NCBI GenBank assembly: GCA_021324415.1
Contig: JAJPJF010000356.1
Location: 1 to 59,461 of the forward strand
Reading direction: 5' to 3'
DNA: 59,461 nucleotides
DNA from: Nostocales cyanobacterium Centralia_MAG_434
GTDB lineage: Bacteria; Cyanobacteriota; Cyanobacteriia; Cyanobacteriales; Nostocaceae
Shown: positions 18,834 through 27,105 of the stretch, piece after piece
Numbering within the stretch: position 1 is the first letter of the stretch
Layout: every line of letters begins with the position of its first letter
Program-made: the position numbers and the translations under genes
Notes under the pieces: model-generated
What the model was told of the DNA's origin: nothing
The model's input: the letters and a program-made list of their open reading frames with translations, nothing else
Databases searched by the model: none

Positions 18834-19008
18834 AAGGGAGACAAGGGAGACAAGGGAGACAAGGGAGACAAGGGAGACAAGGGAGACAAGGGAGACAAGG
18901 AGACAAGGGAGGGAAGGGAGACAAGGGAGACAAGGGAGACAAGGGAGACAAGGGAGGGAAGGGAGACAAGGGAGGGAAGGGAGACAAGGGAGACAAGGGA
19001 AGGGAGAT
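18834..19008. repeat. Tandem 9-bp repeat (GGGAGACAA)
   Basis: About 175 bases consist of GGGAGACAA units with some GGGAGGGAA variants. It is the longest tract of a 9-bp family that also appears as CTTGTCCTC or CTTGTCCCC at 151-184, 24672-24719, 31747-31780, 44301-44325 and 46809-46858, and inside a gene at 41683-41946. It sits in the gap between two convergent genes. Confidence 0.95.
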
Positions 19009-19029
19009 GAAGGGTGAGGAGAAATCTTG

Positions 19030-19968
19030 TTATGCCCTATTCCCTACTCCCCTTTCTTTGAGAAACCTATCAAACGCCACTCTATCAGGAAGTGAAGGTT
19101 GTGCGCCTGGTTTGGTAGCAGCCATGGCACCAGCGGCTGCACCCCAAACAACGGCTTGATGTAAGGAAAGTCCTTCAAAAAGTGCGGCTGCTAAAGCGCC
19201 ATTAAATGCGTCTCCTGCAGCCACTGTGTCAACTGTCTCAACTGGAAACGCAGGTACAAAAAAGCTTTCTTCAGGAGTTGCGCAGAAAACACCCTTAGCA
19301 CCCAGCTTGATCAGGGCACATTTCACACCTCTTTGCAGTAATACCGTTGCAGCTTTTTCAGCAGATTCTCTCCCGTCCACAGCAAAACCTACTAATTGCT
19401 CTGCTTCTATTTCATTGGGTGTGATGATATCCACCGACAGATAAAGTTCGGCTGGTACGTTTGTGTTTGCGGGTGCTGGGTCTAGAATAACAGTGACTCC
19501 AGCCTGTCTTGCTGCTTTGGCTGCTGCAATTACAGTAGATATAGGAATTTCAAATTGTAAAAGCAGTGTTGTGGCTGTTGATAATAAAGGCAATAATCTT
19601 TCTTCTACATCTTCCGGATTGACACGCCCATTGGCACCAGGGATAACAATGATTTGATTTTCGCCTGCATCATCCACGGCAATGATGGCAACACCAGAAC
19701 TGACTGTCTTATCTACCAATATATGATCAGTCTGCACACCAGAAGCTTGTAATTGATTGACTAGTTCTGTCCCAAAACTATCTGCACCGACACACCCCAC
19801 CATTTGGGTAGGAATTGAGAGTTTGGCTAATGCAACCGCTTGATTTGCCCCTTTTCCTCCAGGTACCTGAAAAAAGTTACGCCCCAGCAATGTTTCTCCA
19901 GCAACTGGTAACCGATGTACTGTTGCTACCAAGTCTATGTTGATGCTGCCGAAGACAATTATGCTCAT
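19030..19968 (-). CDS. rbsK: Ribokinase (PfkB family)
   Basis: Ribokinase phosphorylates D-ribose to ribose-5-phosphate with ATP. The first ATG is at 19968 (312 residues); the frame can be read two codons further to a TTG. PfkB signature 1 is seen in FQVPGGKGANQAVALAKL (about residues 36-53). Signature 2 is DTVAAGDAFNGALAAAL (about 248-264), with the catalytic aspartate in AAGD. The opening IIVFGSINIDLV and the LDPAPAN and TPNE segments match RbsK. There are no ribose transport genes nearby, so it may recycle ribose from nucleoside breakdown, which fits the adjacent Nudix and deaminase genes. The last residues (GVGNRA) are encoded by an intergenic GGGAATAGGGCAT-type repeat, an apparent C-terminal extension. 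Confidence 0.93.
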   Translation of the reverse strand: MSIIVFGSINIDLVATVHRLPVAGETLLGRNFFQVPGGKGANQAVALAKLSIPTQMVGCVGADSFGTELVNQLQASGVQTDHILVDKTVSSGVAIIAVDDAGENQIIVIPGANGRVNPEDVEERLLPLLSTATTLLLQFEIPISTVIAAAKAARQAGVTVILDPAPANTNVPAELYLSVDIITPNEIEAEQLVGFAVDGRESAEKAATVLLQRGVKCALIKLGAKGVFCATPEESFFVPAFPVETVDTVAAGDAFNGALAAALFEGLSLHQAVVWGAAAGAMAATKPGAQPSLPDRVAFDRFLKERGVGNRA

Positions 19969-20075
19969 AATCAAAGATTTTCCCTAACTTTAAGACTTTG
20001 GGAGTTACCCAATAACTCAGCACTTCCCCACGCCCCATGCCTCATCTTAACGAGGTATTATTTATTCTCCCCGAT

Positions 20076-20435
20076 CTACTTAGTTCTAATCATTTCAATG
20101 CTGATTTTGCCACTAAAGTCTGGAATAGGTGCAGCAAGTTTACTCAAAATAACGTGGACTTGAGTCACACGATCGCTCGATGCCAAGATAGAATCTGCAA
20201 TAGTGCTTGCTAGGCGTTCCACCAAAACAAACTTCGATGTCTTGACTAAATTTTTTACCAAGTTAATGACGTTACGGTAATCTAGAGTATCTTCAATTGA
20301 GTCAGTTTTAGCAGATGTGGAGAGATCCAGCCATAACTTTATATCCACTTCAAACCACTGTCCTAGCACTTGTTCCTCTGGCAGATACCCCGTATAGCCA
20401 TAGCAGCGAATTCCCGTTATCTGAATACAGTCCAT
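20076..20435 (-). CDS. folB: Dihydroneopterin aldolase
   Basis: FolB converts 7,8-dihydroneopterin to 6-hydroxymethyl-dihydropterin in folate synthesis. I start it at the ATG at 20435 (119 residues), with AGGA about nine bases upstream; an ATG at 20459 would overlap the menD start. It opens MDCIQITGIRCYGYTGYLPEE, the normal family opening with the tyrosine and glutamate near the active site. YRNVINLV (about 66-73) and VERLASTIAD (about 85-94) are further family signatures, the latter including the conserved E. Length matches the 117-125 range. The gene is divergent from menD with only 17 bases between starts, so their promoters must overlap coding sequence. Confidence 0.93.
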   Translation of the reverse strand: MDCIQITGIRCYGYTGYLPEEQVLGQWFEVDIKLWLDLSTSAKTDSIEDTLDYRNVINLVKNLVKTSKFVLVERLASTIADSILASSDRVTQVHVILSKLAAPIPDFSGKISIEMIRTK

Positions 20436-20452
20436 AAAACCAATTCCTGAGT

Positions 20453-22210
20453 ATGGCAATCAATTTTAGCAACATCAATACTGTATGGGCATCAATTTTT
20501 GCCGAGACACTGAGGCGGCTGGGATTAACTTGTGTTGTCATTTGTCCTGGTTCCCGTTCAACACCACTGGCAGTTGCTTTTGCTGAGCAACAACCTCACA
20601 TTGAAGCAATTCCTATTCTTGATGAACGCAGCGCCGCTTTCTTTGCCTTGGGAGTTGCTAAAGCAACGGGACGTCCCACAGCAGTGGTTTGTACTTCAGG
20701 GACAGCCGGCGCAAATTTTTATCCTGCCGTGATTGAAGCCAAAGAAAGTTGTGTCCCATTGTTGCTATTCACCGCTGATAGACCTGCGGAATTACGAGAT
20801 TGCCACTCTGGACAAACCATAGATCAGGTGAAATTATATGGCAATTACCCAAACTGGCAAACTGAGTTAGCTCTGCCCTCGCCAGATATAGAAATGCTAG
20901 CTTACTTGCGGCAAATGGTGATCCATGCCTGGGAGCAATCCCAAACACCTGTCCCAGGTCCTGTGCATCTCAACATTCCATTTCGAGATCCCCTTGCCCC
21001 TCTCCCTGAAACAGACGCCTGGCAAACATCATCTCTACTCTCACTACAATCTCAGCTTCACTTAGAAAACTTCTTCGCTAACATCACACCCCTTCTCCCT
21101 TCTCCTCCTCTCCCCCTTCTTCCCTCTCCCCCTCTCCCCCCTCCCTCTCCCCGAGGTATCATCATCGCTGGTGTTGCTCAACCCCAACAACCACAGGAGT
21201 ATTGTCGGGCGATCGCGCAATTGTCCCAAACACTCCATTGGCCTGTCCTCGCAGAGGGACTCTCCCCAGTCAGAAACTATGCCGATTTAAACCCCCAGAT
21301 CATTTCCAGCTATGACCAGATTTTGCGGAATCATGAACTAGCAAAAGTGCTAGCACCTGAAATGGTGATTCAAATCGGTGCAATGCCCACCAGTCCTGTA
21401 CTGCGTAATTGGCTCAAAAAAACACAGCCTAGACGATGGGTGATTGATCCAAGCGATCGCAACCTCGATCCTTTACACGGTAGGACAACCCACCTGCGGA
21501 TAACCCCACAACAACTCGTTAAACAAATAGGCGCTCCTCAAATTTCCCCTGCTTACCTAAAAATGTGGTGTACACTCGAAGCAAAAGTGAGGGCAGATAT
21601 TGATCAGACCTTGGCGAACATGGAGGAGTTATTTGAAGGTAAAGTTGCCTGGTTAATTTCTCAGACTTTACCACCAAAAACACCCATATTTATCGCCAAC
21701 AGTATGCCTGTGCGGGATGTGGAATTTTTCTGGAAACCAACAAACTCGGGTGTCCAGCCCTTTTTCAATCGGGGTGCCAATGGCATTGATGGCACTTTAT
21801 CCACCGCTTTCGGAATTGCCCATCACAATCAAAGTAGTGTGATGTTAACGGGTGATTTGGCTTTACTGCACGACACCAATGGATTTTTAATCAGAAATAA
21901 ATTTGTCGGGCATTTAACAATTGTTTTAATTAATAACAATGGTGGTGGGATTTTTGAAATGTTACCCATTGCCAAATTTGACCCACCATTTGAAGAGTTT
22001 TTTGCTACCCCACAGGACATTGATTTTGCTCAACTATGCGCAACTTATAACATTGAGCATGAGTTAATCACTTCTTGGCAACATTTGTGCTCAAAATTAA
22101 ACCCACTTCCAACTCAAGGAATCAGAGTTTTGGAATTACAAACAAATCGGAAAGCAGACGCCAAATTGCGCAAGGAAAATTTAGAGAAATCTGCTAGCTT
22201 TCTAGCCTAG
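20453..22210 (+). CDS. menD: SEPHCHC synthase (MenD), phylloquinone pathway
   Basis: MenD is a thiamine diphosphate enzyme that joins isochorismate and 2-oxoglutarate in the making of the naphthoquinone ring, which cyanobacteria use for phylloquinone in photosystem I. The 585-residue protein has the N-terminal pyrimidine-binding domain with VICPGSRSTPLAVAF (about 28-42). The conserved CTSGTAGANFYPAVIEA follows. The C-terminal ThDP domain has LTGDLALLHDTNGFL and INNNGGGIFEML. A Pro/Leu/Ser low-complexity stretch at about residues 217-241 is encoded by C/T-rich repeats (about 21093-21160) and looks like a repeat insertion. The gene overlaps the convergent desaturase gene by 17 bases. The menB gene lies 5.5 kb away on the same strand. 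Confidence 0.96.
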   Translation: MAINFSNINTVWASIFAETLRRLGLTCVVICPGSRSTPLAVAFAEQQPHIEAIPILDERSAAFFALGVAKATGRPTAVVCTSGTAGANFYPAVIEAKESCVPLLLFTADRPAELRDCHSGQTIDQVKLYGNYPNWQTELALPSPDIEMLAYLRQMVIHAWEQSQTPVPGPVHLNIPFRDPLAPLPETDAWQTSSLLSLQSQLHLENFFANITPLLPSPPLPLLPSPPLPPPSPRGIIIAGVAQPQQPQEYCRAIAQLSQTLHWPVLAEGLSPVRNYADLNPQIISSYDQILRNHELAKVLAPEMVIQIGAMPTSPVLRNWLKKTQPRRWVIDPSDRNLDPLHGRTTHLRITPQQLVKQIGAPQISPAYLKMWCTLEAKVRADIDQTLANMEELFEGKVAWLISQTLPPKTPIFIANSMPVRDVEFFWKPTNSGVQPFFNRGANGIDGTLSTAFGIAHHNQSSVMLTGDLALLHDTNGFLIRNKFVGHLTIVLINNNGGGIFEMLPIAKFDPPFEEFFATPQDIDFAQLCATYNIEHELITSWQHLCSKLNPLPTQGIRVLELQTNRKADAKLRKENLEKSASFLA

Positions 22211-23054
22211 ATACCTGAACAGGTGGTAAATTTACATTCTTTGCAAAACCAATTATTTTTAATAAATTAATCACCCACCAAGTGGTATCAACTTCCCACC
22301 AGCGCCAACCACACTTGGCTACATGAGGATAAGCATGGTGATTGTTGTGCCATCCCTCACCATAGGTGAGAATAGCTGCCCACCAGAGATTACAAGAATT
22401 ATCCTTGATGTCAAACGTGCGGTATCCCCACATATGAGTGACCGAGTTGATGAACCAGGTGGTGTGCCAAAGAATGACACATCGCAAAAACACACCACAG
22501 ATCACAAATGACCAACCACCCAACACATAAAGTAACAGGGCAACGGGAATTTGCAGCAGTAGAAAGTAGCGATTGAGCCAACGGTAAAAGGGATCTCGTG
22601 CAAGATCGGGAGCAAATCGCTGGTATTGCTCATAATTGAAGAACTCCGGACGGGGATAAAAGATCCACAGCATGTGACTCCACCAAAAGCCTTTACGGGC
22701 AGAGTAGGGATCTTTGTCTTCATCTTCGGTGTATGCATGGTGTAAACGATGTCCAGCAACCCAAAAGATAGGCCCTCCTTGTAACGATAGGGCACCTAAA
22801 ATGGTAATGGCATACTCTAACCATCGAGGGACTTGAAAACTGCGATGACTCAGCATTCGGTGATAGCCTAAACAGACTCCGATGCTGCCAAATAACCAGT
22901 GGAGAACAACAGCTATACCCAGTGCATTCCAGGAAAAAAACCAAGGAGTTAGCAATGCCACTGCATGAATGACCGTAAAAAATGCCACCGATATCCAATC
23001 GAGGCGCAGAGGCTGGGGATTCTCTGGCAAAGTTTGTAATGTATTGAATGTCAC
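22194..23054 (-). CDS. desC: Acyl-lipid fatty acid desaturase, delta-9 (DesC) type
   Basis: Membrane desaturases of this type insert a cis double bond using O2, ferredoxin and a di-iron centre. I start it at the GTG at 23054 (286 residues), which has AAGGA upstream; a TTG at 23111 is possible but less convincing. The three histidine boxes are complete: HRMLSH, HRLHHAYTE and HNNHHAYPH. Four hydrophobic segments flank them, as expected for a four-helix thylakoid or plasma membrane protein. WWEVDTTWWVINLLKIIGFAKN at the C terminus matches cyanobacterial DesC proteins (segment shortened: WWEVDTTWWVI). Specificity for delta-9 is by family resemblance. It lies 53 bases after hemN on the same strand, so the two may be cotranscribed. 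Confidence 0.9.
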   Translation of the reverse strand: MTFNTLQTLPENPQPLRLDWISVAFFTVIHAVALLTPWFFSWNALGIAVVLHWLFGSIGVCLGYHRMLSHRSFQVPRWLEYAITILGALSLQGGPIFWVAGHRLHHAYTEDEDKDPYSARKGFWWSHMLWIFYPRPEFFNYEQYQRFAPDLARDPFYRWLNRYFLLLQIPVALLLYVLGGWSFVICGVFLRCVILWHTTWFINSVTHMWGYRTFDIKDNSCNLWWAAILTYGEGWHNNHHAYPHVAKCGWRWWEVDTTWWVINLLKIIGFAKNVNLPPVQVSRLES

Positions 23055-23107
23055 TGCTACTTCCTTAACAACCACAAAAAAGCAAAAATAAAACGCTGAA
23101 CTTATGT

Positions 23108-24505
23108 TCAAATGGCTTTAGAAAACCCAGCCAGTGTACGTTTTTGAAGATACACATCAAACGCAGCAGCGATATTGCGGATAAGTAATCGTCCTGTCGG
23201 TGTGACCTCAATATGATCAGGAGCAAGTTTAATCAAACCATCGGCTTCTAGTTGCCTTAGTTGCAATCTTTCCGTGGAAAAATACTCTAAAAAATCACAA
23301 TCAAAGTGCAAATGGTATTTTTCCTCAATGCTCTCAGGGAAGAGTTGGAATTGACACATCAATTCCATAATCACTGTGCGGCGAACGATGTCATCCTGAT
23401 TCAGTTTGACGCCTTTTTCTATCGGCAAAACATCCTGGTCTATTGCCTGATAGTAATTTTTCAACTGCTTATAATTTTGTACATATACATCCTGCAGCAT
23501 ACTAATTGAAGTCATGCCAAACCCAAACAGATCAGACTCTGGTTTGGTGGTATAACCTTGAAAGTTACGATGCAGTTGTCCGTTATTCTGAGCGATCGCC
23601 AATTCATCGTTTGGTTTAGCAAAATGATCCATACCAATAAAAACATAATTATTGGCAGTCAATTCTTCTATTGTCATTTGTAGAATATTGAGTTTTTCAG
23701 AAGCTGGCGGCAGTGCTTCCTGCGGAATGCGACGTTGAATTGGTTTTAACCACGGCACATAGGCAAAGTTGAAAACAGCAATGCGATCAGGATTCATCTG
23801 GATAGTCTTACGGATTGTATTTCTAAAAGTCTCCAGAGTTTGATATGGCAATCCATAAATGAGGTCAACATTCACACTGTCAAACCCGGCATCTCGAACC
23901 CAGTCCATCACCTGAAATAGCATTGCTTCCGGCTGAATGCGATTGACTGCTTGCTGTACCAAAGAATCAAAGTCTTGAATGCCAAAGCTGATCCGGTTGA
24001 ACCCCAAATCTTTTAAGAAAAAAAGATAGTTCCTGTCAAGCGATCGCGGGTTCACTTCAATTGAGATTTCACAATTCTCATCAAACCGGAATCGCTCACA
24101 AAGAGCACTCCATAAAGTCTCAACTTGACTTTGGGACAAATAGTTAGGAGTCCCGCCACCCCAGTGGAGCTGCTCAACAGTACGATTTCGATCAATCAAA
24201 GCCCCTACTTGCTGAATGTTGCGGATCAAGTAGTCTAGATAACGCTCTGCGACAGGTTTATGTTGCGTAATTATGGTATTACAACCACAAAAATAACAGG
24301 CACTTTCACAAAAGGGAATATGGCAATAAAGCGACAGTGGTGTTTTTTTGTAATTCCCGACGGCGATCGCTGCTCTGAAATCTATTTGTTCAAAATCCTC
24401 TTTTAACTCCGTAGCTGGCGGATAGCTCGTGTAGCGTGGTAAGGGCTGATCGTATTTTTTGAGCAATTCCGCATCAAATTTAACAGTTTGTGGCAAGGTA
24501 TACAC
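23108..24505 (-). CDS. hemN: Oxygen-independent coproporphyrinogen III oxidase (HemN)
   Basis: HemN performs the anaerobic oxidative decarboxylation of coproporphyrinogen III with radical SAM chemistry, replacing O2-dependent HemF when oxygen is low. The radical SAM cysteines are C66, C70 and C73 in FCESACYFCGC, followed by the HemN-specific C75 and N76. GGGTPNYLS (SAM binding) and the C-terminal HemN domain (IMELMCQFQLF at about 376-386) follow. At 465 residues it is full length and has the features of true HemN rather than HemW. The start is uncertain: GTG at 24505, or TTG at 24496 with AAGAGG eight bases upstream. Two perfect palindromes lie just upstream. Downstream is a desaturase gene, upstream is bchE. 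Confidence 0.95.
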   Translation of the reverse strand: MYTLPQTVKFDAELLKKYDQPLPRYTSYPPATELKEDFEQIDFRAAIAVGNYKKTPLSLYCHIPFCESACYFCGCNTIITQHKPVAERYLDYLIRNIQQVGALIDRNRTVEQLHWGGGTPNYLSQSQVETLWSALCERFRFDENCEISIEVNPRSLDRNYLFFLKDLGFNRISFGIQDFDSLVQQAVNRIQPEAMLFQVMDWVRDAGFDSVNVDLIYGLPYQTLETFRNTIRKTIQMNPDRIAVFNFAYVPWLKPIQRRIPQEALPPASEKLNILQMTIEELTANNYVFIGMDHFAKPNDELAIAQNNGQLHRNFQGYTTKPESDLFGFGMTSISMLQDVYVQNYKQLKNYYQAIDQDVLPIEKGVKLNQDDIVRRTVIMELMCQFQLFPESIEEKYHLHFDCDFLEYFSTERLQLRQLEADGLIKLAPDHIEVTPTGRLLIRNIAAAFDVYLQKRTLAGFSKAI

Positions 24506-24507
24506 CT

Positions 24508-24553
24508 CTTAAGTACTTAAGTAATATTTCTAGTTTAATAACTATATAGTTAT
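24508..24553 (-). promoter_or_regulatory. Two palindromes upstream of hemN (candidate operators)
   Basis: CTTAAGTACTTAAG (24508-24521) is a perfect 14-bp palindrome immediately before the hemN ribosome-binding site. ATAACTATATAGTTAT (24538-24553) is a perfect 16-bp palindrome 16 bases further upstream. Cyanobacterial hemN genes are often controlled by oxygen-sensitive regulators such as ChlR; a link to these sites is only an inference. Confidence 0.45.
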
Positions 24554-24671
24554 ATAAATAGATAAATAAAATGAAGTTTCAAAACTTAATAAACTCAGTA
24601 GAATCTTGATACAGTAGTCCACTCAATCAATAGAGCAGCAATAGGACAAGAGACATTGGAAAGATGAATGC

Positions 24672-24719
24672 TTCCTTGTCCCCCTTGTCCTCCTTGTCCC
24701 CCTTGTCCTCCTTGTCCCC
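24672..24719. repeat. 9-bp repeat tract (CTTGTCCTC/CTTGTCCCC)
   Basis: Five to six units of the window-wide 9-bp repeat lie directly against the bchE stop codon, between bchE and hemN. Confidence 0.9.
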
Positions 24720-26327
24720 TTAGTTACTCATCGTCACATCATCTCTCTCAGACACTTCTGGAAGATCATTAGGTGCGCCGCAGGCGGAAATATTGCCGGT
24801 AAAGTTCACATCCGCCATCAGTTCTGGATGTTCTTGCTTACGGTGGGTGATTTGTTCGCGGGTGAGAATCTTCGATTTATCGAAACCAAGTTCAATTTCT
24901 GTGTGTAAACCTTTGTACTTAACTCGTGTGAGGTTGTAAAAGCGCTTGTTGAGTGTTGTTTGGACAAACGCCTTCAAACAGCCTAAAAGATACTTGCGCT
25001 TAAAGGGATCTTTGACAAACCAATACTCTATGGTCTTACGTAGGTAAAAGCGGGCATAGTTTCGCAGTACTCCTTTGAGAACATCCTCCCGTTCCATGGC
25101 ATCCGGCTTCATGATCGGGGTGACAAAATTGTATTGGGAGTAATCTCGTATTTCTACGCGATCGCCTAAATCCTGAAATAACTCTGAAAATGGCCAAGGG
25201 GTGAACATATTCCAATTCACCATGTCTGCTTTCCAGTCCAAAGCCATTTGATAAGTTTGTTCGATAGTTTCTGGAGTTTCGTTCTCCAAACCCATAATAA
25301 ATTGAGCTTCCGCAACAATGCCATTTTGCCTTAACAGTTGAATAGCACGCTTGTTTTGTTCAATGGTTGTTTCTTTGCGGAACAGATTCAATTTTAATTG
25401 TGCGGCTGCTTCTGTTCCTAAGGAAACATGAACCAGTCCCGCTTTGCGGTAAAGAGGTAATTCTTGCTCATCCCGCAAGATATCCGTTACCCGTGTATTG
25501 ATTCCCCAATAAACACCTAAATTGCGTTCTATCAACTCGTTACATAGGGCAATAAATTTAGGCTTGTTGATTGTGGGTTCTTCATCCGCAAGAATGAAAA
25601 AGCCAACTTTGTGTTTCTTCACTAAAGTTTCAATCTCATCGACGAATCTCTTGGGAGTGCTAGAACGGTATTTGCGCCAGAATTTCCACTGAGAACAAAA
25701 ACGGCAACTGAAGGGACATCCTCTGGCATAGTTGGGAACAGCAACCCGCACATTGAGAGGGGTATAGATATATTTACTCCAGTCTAAGAGACTCCAATCT
25801 GGGGTGAGGGTATCCAAATCCGCAATTGGGGGATGGGCTGGTGTGGCGATAACTTTGCCATCTTCTAGAAAGGCAATACCCAGAATATTTTGGCGATCGC
25901 GGTGATCTGTGCCATTGGCGATCGCTTGCAGTAAATTCACCGTAATCTCTTCCCCTTCTCCTCGGATAATGTAATCTACCCAAGGTGCCTCATTAAGAAC
26001 TTCATTATACATATAAGTAGGGTGAACCCCACCCATAATTGCTTTTGCTTGGGGACAAACTTCCTTAACAATTTTCAGAGTTTTTTCTGATTGGTAAATC
26101 ATTGGTGTAATAGCTGTTGCTAACACCACATCTGGCTGATGCTTCGAAATGATTTCAGCCAAAGTATCATCGGGAATATAATCCGTCATCGCATCAACGA
26201 AACGGATATCAGTAAAGCCTGCTTGTTTGAGTGCCCCACCAACATATGGAACCCAACTCGGTGGCCAGTTTCCAGCAATTTCTGCACCACCAGAATGATA
26301 GTTGGGTTGAATCATCATGATACGCAT
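24720..26327 (-). CDS. bchE: Anaerobic Mg-protoporphyrin IX monomethyl ester cyclase (BchE)
   Basis: BchE forms the fifth (E) ring of chlorophyll without O2, using cobalamin and radical SAM chemistry. The 535-residue protein has an N-terminal B12-binding domain opening with MMIQPNYHSGGAEIAGNWPP, a stretch characteristic of BchE, and MGGVHPTYMYNEVLNEAPWV at about 98-117. The radical SAM domain has C204, C208 and C211 in RGCPFSCRFCSQW. The C-terminal region is about 170 residues with a cysteine-containing NISACGAPNDLPE end. GAGG precedes the ATG. The neighbouring hemN is likewise oxygen-independent, so the two would support heme and chlorophyll synthesis in micro-oxic or anoxic conditions. Other B12 radical SAM families are possible, but the N terminus argues for BchE. 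Confidence 0.9.
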   Translation of the reverse strand: MRIMMIQPNYHSGGAEIAGNWPPSWVPYVGGALKQAGFTDIRFVDAMTDYIPDDTLAEIISKHQPDVVLATAITPMIYQSEKTLKIVKEVCPQAKAIMGGVHPTYMYNEVLNEAPWVDYIIRGEGEEITVNLLQAIANGTDHRDRQNILGIAFLEDGKVIATPAHPPIADLDTLTPDWSLLDWSKYIYTPLNVRVAVPNYARGCPFSCRFCSQWKFWRKYRSSTPKRFVDEIETLVKKHKVGFFILADEEPTINKPKFIALCNELIERNLGVYWGINTRVTDILRDEQELPLYRKAGLVHVSLGTEAAAQLKLNLFRKETTIEQNKRAIQLLRQNGIVAEAQFIMGLENETPETIEQTYQMALDWKADMVNWNMFTPWPFSELFQDLGDRVEIRDYSQYNFVTPIMKPDAMEREDVLKGVLRNYARFYLRKTIEYWFVKDPFKRKYLLGCLKAFVQTTLNKRFYNLTRVKYKGLHTEIELGFDKSKILTREQITHRKQEHPELMADVNFTGNISACGAPNDLPEVSERDDVTMSN

Positions 26328-27105
26328 AATCTACCTCATTTACTTACATACTTAGGGTTATGTGGGTCAACAATTTATCAATTAAATTGCTTTTAAAAAA
26401 GTCAGTAATTTCTATATTGAAGAGTAAATTTACTGTATATTTTAGGTTTTTAGTAAGAGTTTGAATTCTCATTCACAAGGAGCAAAATCCTTAATACAAA
26501 CTCTCATCAATGCACCACTTACGCACTTATATAGCAATCCTAAATCATTTCTAGAAATCAGGAAACCGAGTTTTTGCGAGAAACTTGCTTTATGAGAGTT
26601 GCAAATTGGCACAAATAAAATGAAATTGCCATATGCAATCTTTTTAATAAGTATCTAATTTCTGAAATGTCAATTTTTTAATATCTAGATTTGTTTTTAA
26701 GGTTCTAATATCTGAAGCAAAGATAATTTTCTTGCAATATGTTTATAATAATCTGTAGCAAAAGCTATATGATCTTTCGTTTGCATATCGTCTTTGTTGA
26801 TAAAAAGTTGCAATTGACACATTAAGTCCATAATCCTTTGCTCCTTCCTGTAACTGTCTTAACCACATCGAATATTCACAATCTATTTTTTATATAACTA
26901 TAAAGCTATTTAGTGAAAAATAGATCTAGCTTTTCAAAACTTAAAGGTTAAGCTTTATACTTCTGGCTGAAACTCTCATCAGTAGTTTGACAGCCTGTCT
27001 TTTGACATGGTTATTCACTGTATTGAACAATTGTCTTTGCTGAATAAGTCTGTTTGCCACCCCTTAATCAGCAAAGGCTCCTTAATATACTGAATCAAGA
27101 TTTAT
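26328..27105. other. AT-rich intergenic region with HemN-like fragment
   Basis: Divergent promoters for bchE and the exported-protein gene at 27106 must lie here. The only coding signal I see is the 44-codon HemN-like ORF on the minus strand. A GAAACCGAGTTTTTGCGAGAAAC stretch near 26570 resembles a dispersed cyanobacterial repeat (first 12 bases: GAAACCGAGTTT). At about 26891-26911 a TATATAACTATA string partly repeats the palindrome upstream of hemN. Confidence 0.4.
26697..26831 (-). pseudogene. Short HemN C-terminus-like ORF
   Basis: This 44-residue frame starts at an ATG with a strong AGGAAGGAG nearby and ends at a TAA. It reads MDLMCQLQLF, then INKDDMQTKDHIAFATDYYK, and closes with LSLLQILEP. 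The opening closely matches IMELMCQFQLF in the HemN C-terminal domain, and the spacing of later aromatic and leucine residues also fits. The matching part of the hemN gene at 23340-23400 shows clear nucleotide similarity. It is on the same strand, upstream of bchE. Either it is the decayed end of a second hemN copy or a short gene derived from one; the intact ribosome-binding site keeps the second option open. No radical SAM part is present, so it cannot be an enzyme. Confidence 0.6.

Noticed and set aside
18778-19017. Repetitive frames (Arg/Glu/Thr/Gly or Pro/Leu/Ser) in the 9-bp repeat tract
   Set aside because: They only translate the repeat; there is no ribosome-binding site or non-repeat part, although the end of the deaminase gene lies next to it.
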